The notes below the pieces were generated by a model that saw only the letters and a program-made list of their open reading frames with translations, made no database searches and had not been told where the DNA came from. Made by a program: the position numbers and the translations under genes. From assembly GCA_902494625.1 (NCBI GenBank), contig CABUUB010000004.1, positions 1 to 62,301 of the forward strand: a stretch of DNA of 62,301 bases, written 5' to 3'. Position 1 is the stretch's first letter. Every line of letters starts with the position of its first letter. Below are positions 44,090 to 52,403 of the stretch, piece by piece. This DNA comes from an uncultured Collinsella sp. (GTDB lineage Bacteria; Actinomycetota; Coriobacteriia; Coriobacteriales; Coriobacteriaceae).

Positions 44090-44180
44090 TTGCAGAGGCG
44101 GCGTTAGATATACTTGAAGGCGTTTAATATGACTGCGCAGGATGCCGTCAATGGCATCGTTGACACGGAAAGATCGACCA

Positions 44181-45185
44181 ATGGCCGCTGTTAAAAAATC
44201 GGTTTCCGTTAAGGACGTGGCGCGTCTCGCGGGCGTCTCGGAGCAGACAGTCTCGCGTACGGTGCACGATTCACCCAGCGTGCGCCCCGAGACCAAGGAG
44301 CGCGTGCGTGCCGCCATGCGCGAGCTGGGGTATCGCCCCAATTTTGCCGGTCGATCGCTGCGCCGTGGCAAGTTTAAGACCGTCGGCGTCGCCATGTTCA
44401 ACATTACCGGTACAGGCAACCTCGACCGTATGGAGGGCTTTGCTGCCGCCGCCGATAAGCACGGATACGCCATTACCCTCACGAAAGTAGATGGGCATCC
44501 GTATACCCTCGAGAGCGCATCGTCGCGCATGAGCGCACTGCCGGTGGATGGCATGGTCGTGATCATGAATCGCATGCCGGCGGACTTTGGAACCTTCGAG
44601 CCACTGCCCGGCATGCAGACAGTGCTCGTTACGATGTTGGAGCACCCGCTCTGTTCAACGGTCGATAACGACCAGTTCGATTGCTCGCGCCAGGTTGTCG
44701 AGTACTTGCTGAGGCAGGGGCACAAGACCGTGCATTTCATCTCGTGTCCCGAGCGCTCGCTTTCGGGCATGCAACGCGAGGAAGGCTGGCGCGAGACATT
44801 GCACGCACATGGTATTGAGCCGCCGCGACTCGTTCGTGGCGATTGGACGGCACAGAGCGGGTATGCTGCCGGTCAGGCTCTGGCGGACGATCCGACCTGT
44901 ACGGCCATTTATGCTTCTAACGACGCCATGGCCTACGGCTGCATTCGCGGACTCGAGTCGCGCGGAAAGCACGTGCCCGAGGACGTGAGTGTGGTGGGTG
45001 TTGATGACAGTCTGGGCGACATCGTGCCCGATCGTCGCCTGGCCACCGTGCGCTTTGACAACAGGCGCGTCGGCATGTGGGCGGTCGACAAGATCGCCGG
45101 CGCCGAGGGCGTTGTGTCTGGCGTGGAGCACATGCTGATCCCCGGCGTGCTCGTGGAGGGCGATACGGTACGCGATTTGCGTTAG
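44181..45185 (+). CDS. LacI-family regulator (module 3)
   Basis: 334 residues from the ATG at 44181 (GGAAAGAT upstream). HTH SVKDVARLAGVSEQTVSRTVHDSPSV, then a sensor domain ending SVVGVDDSLGDIVPDRRLATVRFD. Divergent from the LacE-like EIICB and lacG of module 3, and probably their repressor through the sites at 43882 and 44002. Confidence 0.9.
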   Translation: MAAVKKSVSVKDVARLAGVSEQTVSRTVHDSPSVRPETKERVRAAMRELGYRPNFAGRSLRRGKFKTVGVAMFNITGTGNLDRMEGFAAAADKHGYAITLTKVDGHPYTLESASSRMSALPVDGMVVIMNRMPADFGTFEPLPGMQTVLVTMLEHPLCSTVDNDQFDCSRQVVEYLLRQGHKTVHFISCPERSLSGMQREEGWRETLHAHGIEPPRLVRGDWTAQSGYAAGQALADDPTCTAIYASNDAMAYGCIRGLESRGKHVPEDVSVVGVDDSLGDIVPDRRLATVRFDNRRVGMWAVDKIAGAEGVVSGVEHMLIPGVLVEGDTVRDLR

Positions 45186-45245
45186 GGTGCGGTCCTGTTT
45201 GGGTTTCCGCTAATCATGTTTGATATTGTTCGAAATGGTTTGGAA

Positions 45246-45315
45246 ACCGTTCACGGGCGAAAAAAGACCGTTCACGGCTCGAAATAACGGTTTGCATTGT
45301 TCCTTTTTGTTTGAA
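45246..45315 (+). promoter_or_regulatory. Control region of lacF
   Basis: ACCGTTCACG at 45246-45255 and 45267-45276 forms a 21-bp tandem in reverse orientation. TTGTTCCTTTTTGTTTGAA (45297-45315) matches the DeoR gene operator. The gene is therefore linked to both candidate regulators. Confidence 0.65.
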
Positions 45316-45399
45316 TGTTATTGTTTCTGTCATACACAGCGCAGCGCGTATGCCCGGACGCGATGCTCTCCGTTGGTTCATATGTGAAAGGAACGCAAT

Positions 45400-45738
45400 A
45401 TGGCAACCAAAGAAGAAATCTCGATGGTTGGATTCGAGATTGTCGCATACGCAGGTGACGCCCAGACCGATCTGCTTGCAGCGCTCGATGCTGCTCGCGA
45501 GGGTGATTTTGAGAAGGCCGAGCAACTGCACAAGGATGCCAGCGATGCACTTATCGGCGCTCACGACACGCAGACCAAGCTGCTTTCGCAGGAGGCCGGC
45601 GGTGGCGAGATGGAGATGACCTTCATCATGGCTCACGCTCAGGATACCCTCATGACCACTATGATCCTGGAGAAGCAGACCCGCTTTACCATCGATGCCT
45701 ACAAGCGTATCGCCGAGCTCGAGGCCAAGCTCGCCTAA
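45400..45738 (+). CDS. lacF: PTS EIIA, lactose/cellobiose family
   Basis: 112 residues; GTGAAAGGA upstream. All-helical EIIA with the phosphohistidine His79 in IMAHAQDTLM and the start VGFEIVAYAGDAQTDLL typical of LacF. It is the only lactose-type EIIA in the window, while four lactose-type EIICBs are present. It is probably shared by all of them. Own promoter and terminator. Confidence 0.9.
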   Translation: MATKEEISMVGFEIVAYAGDAQTDLLAALDAAREGDFEKAEQLHKDASDALIGAHDTQTKLLSQEAGGGEMEMTFIMAHAQDTLMTTMILEKQTRFTIDAYKRIAELEAKLA

Positions 45739-45768
45739 CGAGTCCGCACAACTTCGTCCCCTTCCAAA

Positions 45769-45801
45769 AACCCTGCCGCTATCCGCGGCAGGGTTTTTCT
45801 T
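45769..45801 (+). terminator. Rho-independent terminator after lacF
   Basis: AACCCTGCCGC (45769-45779) pairs with GCGGCAGGGTT (45785-45795), then TTTCTTTTT. Confidence 0.93.
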
Positions 45802-45879
45802 TTTACCCGGCACTTGGGGACGTTCCTTATCTGCCGGCAGTTAGGGACACTCCTGCCATGCATTTGATCCTTTGAGGAT

Positions 45880-46086
45880 GGAAGAAAACGGGTTATTGGG
45901 TTTGCTGCGCTGCCGAATCGGCCTGTCGGTTACAAAACTATGCCGGTTTACTACGATGAATCGCATTCTTTCAACTATGGAAAGAACAGCGTTATCAAAA
46001 CCGCAGGTAGAACGCTTGTCATTTTCTACTAATAGCAAATGTGGTCGGTCCTATCGGTTTTATCGTAGTAAACCGGCATAGTTTTG
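45880..46086 (+). repeat. Mobile-like repeat, copy B (28-bp terminal inverted repeats)
   Basis: Core 45933-46086, exactly 154 bp as in copy A. Terminal inverted repeats match at 27 of 28 positions. The left conserved flank starts 53 bp before the core, as in copy A. Interior motif AAAACCGCAGGTAGAACG. It lies in the otherwise empty 464-bp gap between lacF and the next gene. Confidence 0.87.
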
Positions 46087-46202
46087 AAATGGCACTATTC
46101 GACTAGCAGCGTTATGGAGCTTCTGCACGCCCTCCCGTTCGGTTTTTCGCTGGGTGGGTATACTTCCATCCGCAATACAGGCCGGAATGAGGAGGTATCC
46201 AA

Positions 46203-47216
46203 ATGCCGGACAATGGATCGATTCAAAAGAGAGGCACGCACGAGATGGCTCATGGGCGTCCTGTCCAGATAACCGAGCACACGACGGTAACCGAGCTGCA
46301 GCCCAGCCTGTCCGATGTCGTGTGCGCAAACAAAAAGCTGCAGATTGGCTTTATCGTTGCGCTCGTAGTACTGGCGCTGCTGTCGGGCTTTGTAGCTCGT
46401 CCGCATTTCGCCGATACCAAAACTTGGGACTCCACCATCGAGGTCATCGATCAAAAGAAAGGTAACGTACTGGCGCTCACGACCTCGTGCGTGGCGCTGT
46501 CTGCGGGTATTACCGCGCTGCCGGGTGATACGGGTACGCCGGTTGCCGAGCAGCTCGCGCAGCTTTCGGGTAACTTGGGTATCGTGCTTGCCGTGCTCTA
46601 CCTCGAGAAATACCTGCTGACCATTTTGTGGTCGGTTGGTCTGGGCATCCTGATCCCGTTCTCGTTCGTACTCTTCGCGGTGTCGCTTGGCATTCACGGA
46701 CGCTGGAGCACCAGCGCCGTCCTTCGTCGCGTGGCGACGCGCGTGCTGGTGGTCGCCATGATCGGCATGGCGTTGGTGCCTGCAAGTGTATGGGTGTCGC
46801 AAAAGGTCGACGAAACGTATCGAGTGAGCATCGAAGCGGCTGAGCAAAAGGCGACTGACGCTGCGAGTGCGGAAGATAGCGATAACTCCAAGGCAAGCAA
46901 GAAAAAGGTCGAGTCCACAGAGTCCAAGAACGTGCTTGAGCAGCTTGCCGACGGCGCCTCGGGTCTTGTCACGTCGGTGACCAGCGGCGCCAAGCAGATG
47001 ACCGATGAGATTGTGCAACAGGTGACCGATCTGATCGAAGGCGTCATCGTGATGATCGTGACCTCGTGTGTTATCCCATTGCTGGTGCTCGCGGCGTTTT
47101 TGTGGCTGGGGCACGTGTTGCTGGGGATTGATATTTCCGGTCCAGCGAACTATTTGACGGGTCGTTTCTTGAGCGCTCCGTCCAAGCACGCCAAAAAGGG
47201 AGGGCAGTCCGAGTAG
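46203..47216 (+). CDS. Multi-pass membrane protein of unknown function
   Basis: 337 residues; AGGAGG 6 bases before the ATG. Hydrophobic segments at about 47-67, 123-165 (two helices), 177-197 and 280-305. A Lys/Ser/Glu-rich soluble stretch (about 205-245) precedes the last helices. There is no recognised motif or transporter partner. It stands alone between lacF and lacAB. Confidence 0.7.
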   Translation: MPDNGSIQKRGTHEMAHGRPVQITEHTTVTELQPSLSDVVCANKKLQIGFIVALVVLALLSGFVARPHFADTKTWDSTIEVIDQKKGNVLALTTSCVALSAGITALPGDTGTPVAEQLAQLSGNLGIVLAVLYLEKYLLTILWSVGLGILIPFSFVLFAVSLGIHGRWSTSAVLRRVATRVLVVAMIGMALVPASVWVSQKVDETYRVSIEAAEQKATDAASAEDSDNSKASKKKVESTESKNVLEQLADGASGLVTSVTSGAKQMTDEIVQQVTDLIEGVIVMIVTSCVIPLLVLAAFLWLGHVLLGIDISGPANYLTGRFLSAPSKHAKKGGQSE

Positions 47217-47253
47217 CTAAAACAGCTGTATATACCAGGGCATACCGCCGAAG

Positions 47254-47289
47254 GGCGGCCGAGATGCGTTCTCGGCCGCCTTTTTGTTT
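47254..47289 (+). terminator. Rho-independent terminator
   Basis: GGCGGCCGAG (47254-47263) pairs with CTCGGCCGCC (47271-47280), then TTTTTGTTTG. Confidence 0.92.
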
Positions 47290-47322
47290 GTTGAATACGT
47301 GGTAAGCCCGGCCGTTCCTGAT

Positions 47323-47430
47323 CCCAAACGGTCAACAATCATCCGTGAACGGTCTTTGTTCAAATAAGAACAAAGACAAACAAATAGTTGTTGCAGTCGA
47401 TGTTCGAATGTGTTCAAATAAACATGAACA
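47323..47430 (+). promoter_or_regulatory. Control region of lacAB
   Basis: CCCAAACGGT (47323-47332) and CGTGAACGGT (47344-47353) form a 21-bp tandem. CTTTGTTC/GAACAAAG is a palindrome near 47353-47375. TGTTCAAATAAACATGAACA (47411-47430) resembles the DeoR-linked sites at 23581 and 45297. Confidence 0.62.
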
Positions 47431-47524
47431 GTGAAGAACCGCACATTCAGATGCCCGGACCTGATCGCGATTCAACACTTCCAAACAGAAACTACGCGCC
47501 AGCGTATCTCTCAAGGAGGATGTC

Positions 47525-47953
47525 ATGAGGGTTGTAATCGCTTCCGATGCCGACGGTATGTCGATGAAGGAGTCCATCAAGGAGATGCTCATCGCCGACG
47601 GTCACGAGGTCGTCGACTATTCCGAGACCCCTGCCGCGGACTTTGTCGATTCCGCGACCGCCGTTGCCAAGGACCTGCTGGAGCACAAGGATTCCCAGGG
47701 CTTCGCATTCGATAAGTACGGCGTCGGCTCCTATATGGCCGCCGTTAAGATCAAGGGCATGGTCGTCGCCAACATTTCCGATGAGCGTTCCGCTTACATG
47801 ACCCGCGAGCACAACGGCTCGCGCATGGTCACCATGGGCCCGGGCGTTGTGGGCACCGAGGTCGCCAAGAAGATCGCCCGCGAGTTCCTGCGTGCCCAGT
47901 ACGCCGGCGGCCGTCACCAGATCCGTGTCGACATGCTCAACAAGATGGCCTAA
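47525..47953 (+). CDS. lacA: Galactose-6-phosphate isomerase subunit LacA
   Basis: 142 residues; AAGGAGG upstream. RpiB/LacA fold: VVIASDADGMSMKESIKEML, GFAFDKYGVGSYMAAVKIKG, MVVANISDERSAYMTREHNGSRMVTMGPGVVG. With LacB it converts galactose-6-P to tagatose-6-P. LacB follows 63 bases later. Confidence 0.9.
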   Translation: MRVVIASDADGMSMKESIKEMLIADGHEVVDYSETPAADFVDSATAVAKDLLEHKDSQGFAFDKYGVGSYMAAVKIKGMVVANISDERSAYMTREHNGSRMVTMGPGVVGTEVAKKIAREFLRAQYAGGRHQIRVDMLNKMA

Positions 47954-48016
47954 CGAGAGCCACCGAGAACTCGAACTTCTACCTCAACTTGTGAATTCAG
48001 ACGAAAGGACGTTCTG

Positions 48017-48541
48017 ATGAAGAAGACCATCGCAATCGGTTGCGACCATATCGTTACGGACGAGAAGATCTATCTGGCCGACCGCCTGGAGCAGGCTGGC
48101 TACAAGGTGCTCGACTGCGGCACCTACAGCCACACCCGTACGCACTATCCCATCTACGGTAAGGCCGTGGGCGAGGCTGTTGCCAGCGGCAAGGCTGACT
48201 TTGGCGTGGCCCTGTGCGGCACCGGCATCGGCATCACTAACGCCGTCAACAAGGTTCCCGGCGCCCGCTGCGCCCTGGTTCGCGACATGACCTCTGCCCT
48301 GTATGCCCGTCGCGAGCTCAACGCCAACATCGTGGGCTTTGGCGGCAAGATCACCGGCGAGTTCCTGATGGCCGACATTATGCTTGCCTTCCTGGAGGAG
48401 CCCTACGAGAAGACCCCCGAGCACGATGCCCTGATCGCCAAGATCGATGCCTGCAACAAGGCCGACGCCGAGGCTCAGGCTGACCCGCACTTCTTTGACG
48501 AGTTCCTGGAGAAGTGGGACCGCGGCGAATACCATGATTAG
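48017..48541 (+). CDS. lacB: Galactose-6-phosphate isomerase subunit LacB
   Basis: 174 residues, the usual LacB length; GAAAGGA upstream. Motifs are AIGCDHIVTDEKIYLADRLEQAGY, DCGTYSHTRTHYPIYG, ALCGTGIGITNAVNKVPGAR and ALVRDMTSALYARRELNAN. The cysteine in CGTGIG is the catalytic-type residue of RpiB/LacB. It partners with LacA. Confidence 0.93.
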   Translation: MKKTIAIGCDHIVTDEKIYLADRLEQAGYKVLDCGTYSHTRTHYPIYGKAVGEAVASGKADFGVALCGTGIGITNAVNKVPGARCALVRDMTSALYARRELNANIVGFGGKITGEFLMADIMLAFLEEPYEKTPEHDALIAKIDACNKADAEAQADPHFFDEFLEKWDRGEYHD

Positions 48542-48660
48542 CGGGTATCCGGCGTAATTAACTAGCCCGTTGACGGCTCGCGTTTCTGTGAGGGGGCGCG
48601 GGCCGGTTTTCTATCGGCCCTATTGACTTGGCGGGCTGTCGTAAGAAAGGGAAGGCTCCT

Positions 48661-49542
48661 ATGGAGTTTGTTCTTGATAACGGTTCTATCCGCGTAGCAC
48701 TGAGCACGGCGGGCGGGTCGTTCACTTCTATTGCGGCTAACGGCCGTGAGTACCTGTGGCAGGGCGACCCGGCGGTCTGGTCGGGCCAGGCACCCATTTG
48801 CTTCCCGATCTGCGGCGGCCTTCGTGACGGTCACGCAATGACCATGGGCGGCCGCGAGGTAAAGCTCGCCCGCCACGGTTTTGCGCGCAAGCAGGAGTGG
48901 AAGCTCGAGGAACAGAGCGACAACATGGTTGCGCTGAGCCTATGCTCTGCCGACCATGCCGAGTTGCTCGAGCAGTACCCGTATCCGTTTAAGATCGTTG
49001 CTCGTTACACGATCGATTCGGAAAAGGTGGCCGTGTCGTACGAGGTGACCAATGAGGGCACCGAGGACATGCCATTCTTTGTGGGCGGTCACCCCGGCTT
49101 TAAGTGTCCGCTCGACGAGGGTGAGTCCTATGACGACTATGAGCTCCGTTTTGAGCAGCGCGAGGCCGACGAGCTGTGTACTGCCGTTCCCTCGACGGGC
49201 CTGATTGATGTTGAGCATCGCAGCAAGAACCCGATGGTCGGCCACGACTTGCCGCTTACCCACGAACTCTTCGACTTCGCGGAGACCATCTTTGACGTGC
49301 TCGAGAGCCGCGTGGTTACGCTGACCAAGAAAACCGAGGACAAGGGCGTGCGCCTGACGTTCCCCGATATGCCGTACCTGATTGTGTGGAGCAAGCCCGA
49401 GGGCGACTTTGTGGCAGTTGAGCCGTGGGGTGGTCTGTCCACCTGCTCCGACGAGGACGATATTCTGGAGCACAAGTGTGGCTGCCTGGTGGCCAAGCCA
49501 GGGGAGACCGTCATCCGCGGCTTTGAGATCGAGATCCTTTAA
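48661..49542 (+). CDS. Aldose 1-epimerase family protein (copy 2)
   Basis: 293 residues from the ATG at 48661 (GGAAGGC upstream), the same length as copy 1 at 18528 and highly similar (NGREYLWQGDPAVWSGQAP, ARHGFARKQEWKL, GHPGFKCPLDEGE). It probably sets the anomer of galactose-6-P or related sugars for LacAB. Part of the lacAB-epimerase-lacC run. Confidence 0.87.
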   Translation: MEFVLDNGSIRVALSTAGGSFTSIAANGREYLWQGDPAVWSGQAPICFPICGGLRDGHAMTMGGREVKLARHGFARKQEWKLEEQSDNMVALSLCSADHAELLEQYPYPFKIVARYTIDSEKVAVSYEVTNEGTEDMPFFVGGHPGFKCPLDEGESYDDYELRFEQREADELCTAVPSTGLIDVEHRSKNPMVGHDLPLTHELFDFAETIFDVLESRVVTLTKKTEDKGVRLTFPDMPYLIVWSKPEGDFVAVEPWGGLSTCSDEDDILEHKCGCLVAKPGETVIRGFEIEIL

Positions 49543-49598
49543 CGAGTTATCGTATGTTTGGGGCCGCGCGTGTCGTGCCCCGGAAACAGGAGTTCAAC

Positions 49599-50534
49599 AT
49601 GATTCTGACCGTTACCATGAACCCGTCGATCGATACGCGCTATCAACTCGACAAGCTGATCATCGACGACGTGAACCGCGTGACGCCTGAAAAGACCGCT
49701 GGCGGCAAGGGCCTCAACGTGAGCCGTGTGCTGCTGCAGTTGGGCGACGATGTGCTCGCGACCGGCCTGCTCGGCGGCCACATGGGTGCCTATATGGCCG
49801 AGCTTATGGATGCCGACGGCGTCAAGAACGACTTTGTGCCCATCGCCGGTGAGACGCGCATTTGCCTGAATATCCTGCACGAGGGCAATCAGACCGAGCT
49901 GCTGGAGAGCGGCCCGCAGATCGCTCCCGCCGAGCTCGAGGCCTTTACGGCTAAGTTCGCCGAGCTTGCAGCGAAGGCGGATGTTGTGACGCTTTCGGGC
50001 TCGCTGCCGCGCGGCGTCGATGCTGGCTACTATGCCGAGCTCGTCAAGATCGCCGAGGAGGCGGGCGCCAAGGTGCTGCTCGACACCTCGGGTGCATCGC
50101 TGGAGGCTGCGCTGGAATCTGACGCTAAGCCTGAGCTCGTGAAGCCCAACCTGACCGAGATTAACGGCCTGCTGGGTACGTCCTTTACGACCGATGATGT
50201 CGATGCCCTGCGCGAGGCGCTTGCCGCCGATGGCCGCTTTGCCGGTATTCCCTGGGTCGTCGTCTCGATGGGCGCTGCCGGTTCGGTGGGCTTCCATGAG
50301 GGCCGCGCGTTCCGCGCCAAGACGCCCGCGATTGCGGCTGTGAACGCGACGGGTTCCGGTGACTCGACCATCGCCGGCTTTGCGCATGCCATTGCTGCTG
50401 GTGCCGACGACGTCACGGTGCTCAAGACCGCCAATACCTGCGGCAAGCTCAACGCCATGGATCCCAAGACCGGCCACCTGGTCATGGACCGCTGGGACGA
50501 GATCTACAACAGCGTTGAGGTCGTAGAGTTGTAG
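49599..50534 (+). CDS. lacC: Tagatose-6-phosphate kinase (PfkB family), copy 2
   Basis: 311 residues from the ATG at 49599 (ACAGGAG upstream). Near-identical layout to copy 1 (ILTVTMNPSIDTRYQL, GGKGLNVSRVLLQLGDD, NATGSGDSTIAGFAHAIAAG). It makes tagatose-1,6-bisphosphate. Its place after lacA and lacB makes this the dedicated lactose-pathway copy. Confidence 0.88.
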   Translation: MILTVTMNPSIDTRYQLDKLIIDDVNRVTPEKTAGGKGLNVSRVLLQLGDDVLATGLLGGHMGAYMAELMDADGVKNDFVPIAGETRICLNILHEGNQTELLESGPQIAPAELEAFTAKFAELAAKADVVTLSGSLPRGVDAGYYAELVKIAEEAGAKVLLDTSGASLEAALESDAKPELVKPNLTEINGLLGTSFTTDDVDALREALAADGRFAGIPWVVVSMGAAGSVGFHEGRAFRAKTPAIAAVNATGSGDSTIAGFAHAIAAGADDVTVLKTANTCGKLNAMDPKTGHLVMDRWDEIYNSVEVVEL

Positions 50535-50555
50535 CGGTTGCGACTCCCAATAGAA

Positions 50556-50621
50556 TGAGCGTGGATAATCTCCCGCTTTTGGTGCCCATACGAGCTCAAA
50601 GTGGGAGATTTTCCACGCTCA
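50556..50621. repeat. Long inverted repeat after lacC copy 2
   Basis: 24-bp arms, 50556-50579 and 50598-50621, with only 2 mismatches and an 18-nt loop (TGAGCGTGGA ... TCCACGCTCA). No T-run on either strand. It sits between convergent lacC and galT. Confidence 0.8.
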
Positions 50622-50633
50622 AGTCATTAGTTG

Positions 50634-50677
50634 TTGGGGACGTTCTTGTTTGACTAGTCGTTTCAGAGCGTCCCCAA
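50634..50677. repeat. Second inverted repeat between lacC and galT
   Basis: TTGGGGACGTTC (50634-50645) pairs with GAGCGTCCCCAA (50666-50677) at 11 of 12 positions. Similar TTGGGGACG words occur near 22055 and 45815, in both cases just left of the 154-bp repeats. Confidence 0.6.
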
Positions 50678-50687
50678 TGACTACACT

Positions 50688-50727
50688 CAAAAACGGCGCC
50701 CGTCGGCGATGTTGCCGGCGGGCGCCG
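50688..50727 (-). terminator. Terminator of galKT
   Basis: AACGGCGCCCGTCGGC...GCCGGCGGGCGCCGTT hairpin. On the minus strand it is followed by TTTTTG. Confidence 0.85.
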
Positions 50728-50783
50728 TTGTCGTGTGGGCGGTTATGTCGTGTGGACTGCCGTTGAGCGTTCGGGTCTGTGCT

Positions 50784-52403
50784 CTACAGTGAGTCGATAA
50801 AGCGCTGTTGGGCGGCGCGGCCGGCTTCGTCCCACTTAAAGACGCCGGCGTTGTCGAGCACGTGGCCAAACACCACGCCGACCTCCTCGTGCAGGATATC
50901 GATGGCGTTGTCCGCCGTAAGCTCGTCGGAACGGCGGGCATAGACATCCTCGGCCCACGCGGCATGGCTGCGGCAAAGATCATCGCCCTCGAGCGCGCCG
51001 GCAAGGTCGTAGCTGGCATCCGCCTTGGCCGCCAGCAGGTGCTCGCGGACAGCGCCGAGCTCGGGAACCAGGCGCGGCGGAAGAATGGCCAGGCCCATAA
51101 CCTCGATCAGGCCGATGTTCTCCTTCTTAATGTGGTGATACTCGGCATGCGGGTGGAAAACGCCCAGCGGATGCTCGTCGGTCGTGATGTTGCAGCGAAG
51201 CGCCAGGTAGGCCTCGTAGATCTCGCCGCCGGCGTTGCCGCGGGAGTCGACGCGGCGGATGACGGGCGTCACGGTGTTGTGCGCTACGCCGTCGGCCGTG
51301 TGCGCGACGACGCCAACCGACTCATCGGTCCACTCGCGCCAGGCGAGGATAATCTTCTCGGCAGCGTCGAGCAGCTGAGCGCGGTCATGCGAGCGCAGGC
51401 GCAGCACCGAGAGCGGCCACCGCAGCACGGTACCGCTGACCTGGTCAAAACCGGGCACGCTAAACTGCAAGACCTCGGCGGCATGCATCATGGGGAACTC
51501 GTGTGCGCCACCCTGGAAGTGGTCGTGCGACAGAATCGAGCCGCCCACGATGGGCAGGTCGGCGTTGGAGCCGATAAAGTAGTGCGGGAACAGGTCCACA
51601 AAGTCGAGCAAACAGGAGAGGCTCTTGCGATCCACGTGCATCGGACGATGCTCGGAGCTCATGGCAATGCAATGCTCGTTAAAGTACGCGTACGGGCTGT
51701 ACTGGAAGCCCCAGCGCTCGCCGTCGAGCTGGATGGGGATAACGCGCAGATTCTGGCGGGCGGGGTGAGCGCCGCCGTCGGCTGCGGCGGAGCGTCCGGG
51801 GTAGCCCTCGTTTTCGATGCAGAGCTGACAGGCGGGATACTTCTCGCCCGTGTTTTTGGCGGCACCGGCTGCGGCAATATCGCGCGGGTCCTTTTCGGGC
51901 TTTGACAGGTTGATGGTGATCTCCAGGTCACCCCAGTTGGTGGAAGTGCTCCATTTGATGTTGCGCGCGATGGCGGCGCGGCGCACGTAACCGGCGTCAC
52001 AGCACAGGCCGTAGAACCAGTCGGTCGCGGCGCGGGGCTCGTTGACGCCCATGCGGCCGTTGAATTCCTCGTTTACAACCGAAGGTCTCGGCATCAGCGC
52101 GCCCATGATGCGCATGGCGATGCGGTCGCGGCCCGATGCCGTGTCCTCGGCGGCACCGCTGGCAACGGCGACCTCGGAAAGCGCGGCAAGCGTGCCCTCC
52201 AGGTCAAAATCGGGGAGCGTATCGGGGTGCAAGAGCGAGAGCTTCTCGTTCTGCAGCGCCCAGGTCATGTTGAGCGCGGGACCCGTGGCGCCTATGCACT
52301 CCAGAATGGTGTTGTATGCCCAGATGCGATCGTCCTGGCCGATCATCGATCGGTGGATGGCATATTCGATGAGGCCCTGCGCGGCCTCGCGCACGTCGGT
52401 CAT
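50784..52403 (-). CDS. galT: Galactose-1-phosphate uridylyltransferase, Firmicutes-type
   Basis: 539 residues from the ATG at 52403, which overlaps the galK stop by one base (TAATG); ATG 52412 is an alternative. It belongs to the long GalT class unrelated in length to E. coli GalT, with SILSHDHFQGGAHEFP carrying the active-site His-x-His and YFNEHCIAMSSEHRPM. It exchanges UDP between glucose and galactose-1-P. galE is not in the window. Confidence 0.92.
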   Translation of the reverse strand: MTDVREAAQGLIEYAIHRSMIGQDDRIWAYNTILECIGATGPALNMTWALQNEKLSLLHPDTLPDFDLEGTLAALSEVAVASGAAEDTASGRDRIAMRIMGALMPRPSVVNEEFNGRMGVNEPRAATDWFYGLCCDAGYVRRAAIARNIKWSTSTNWGDLEITINLSKPEKDPRDIAAAGAAKNTGEKYPACQLCIENEGYPGRSAAADGGAHPARQNLRVIPIQLDGERWGFQYSPYAYFNEHCIAMSSEHRPMHVDRKSLSCLLDFVDLFPHYFIGSNADLPIVGGSILSHDHFQGGAHEFPMMHAAEVLQFSVPGFDQVSGTVLRWPLSVLRLRSHDRAQLLDAAEKIILAWREWTDESVGVVAHTADGVAHNTVTPVIRRVDSRGNAGGEIYEAYLALRCNITTDEHPLGVFHPHAEYHHIKKENIGLIEVMGLAILPPRLVPELGAVREHLLAAKADASYDLAGALEGDDLCRSHAAWAEDVYARRSDELTADNAIDILHEEVGVVFGHVLDNAGVFKWDEAGRAAQQRFIDSL

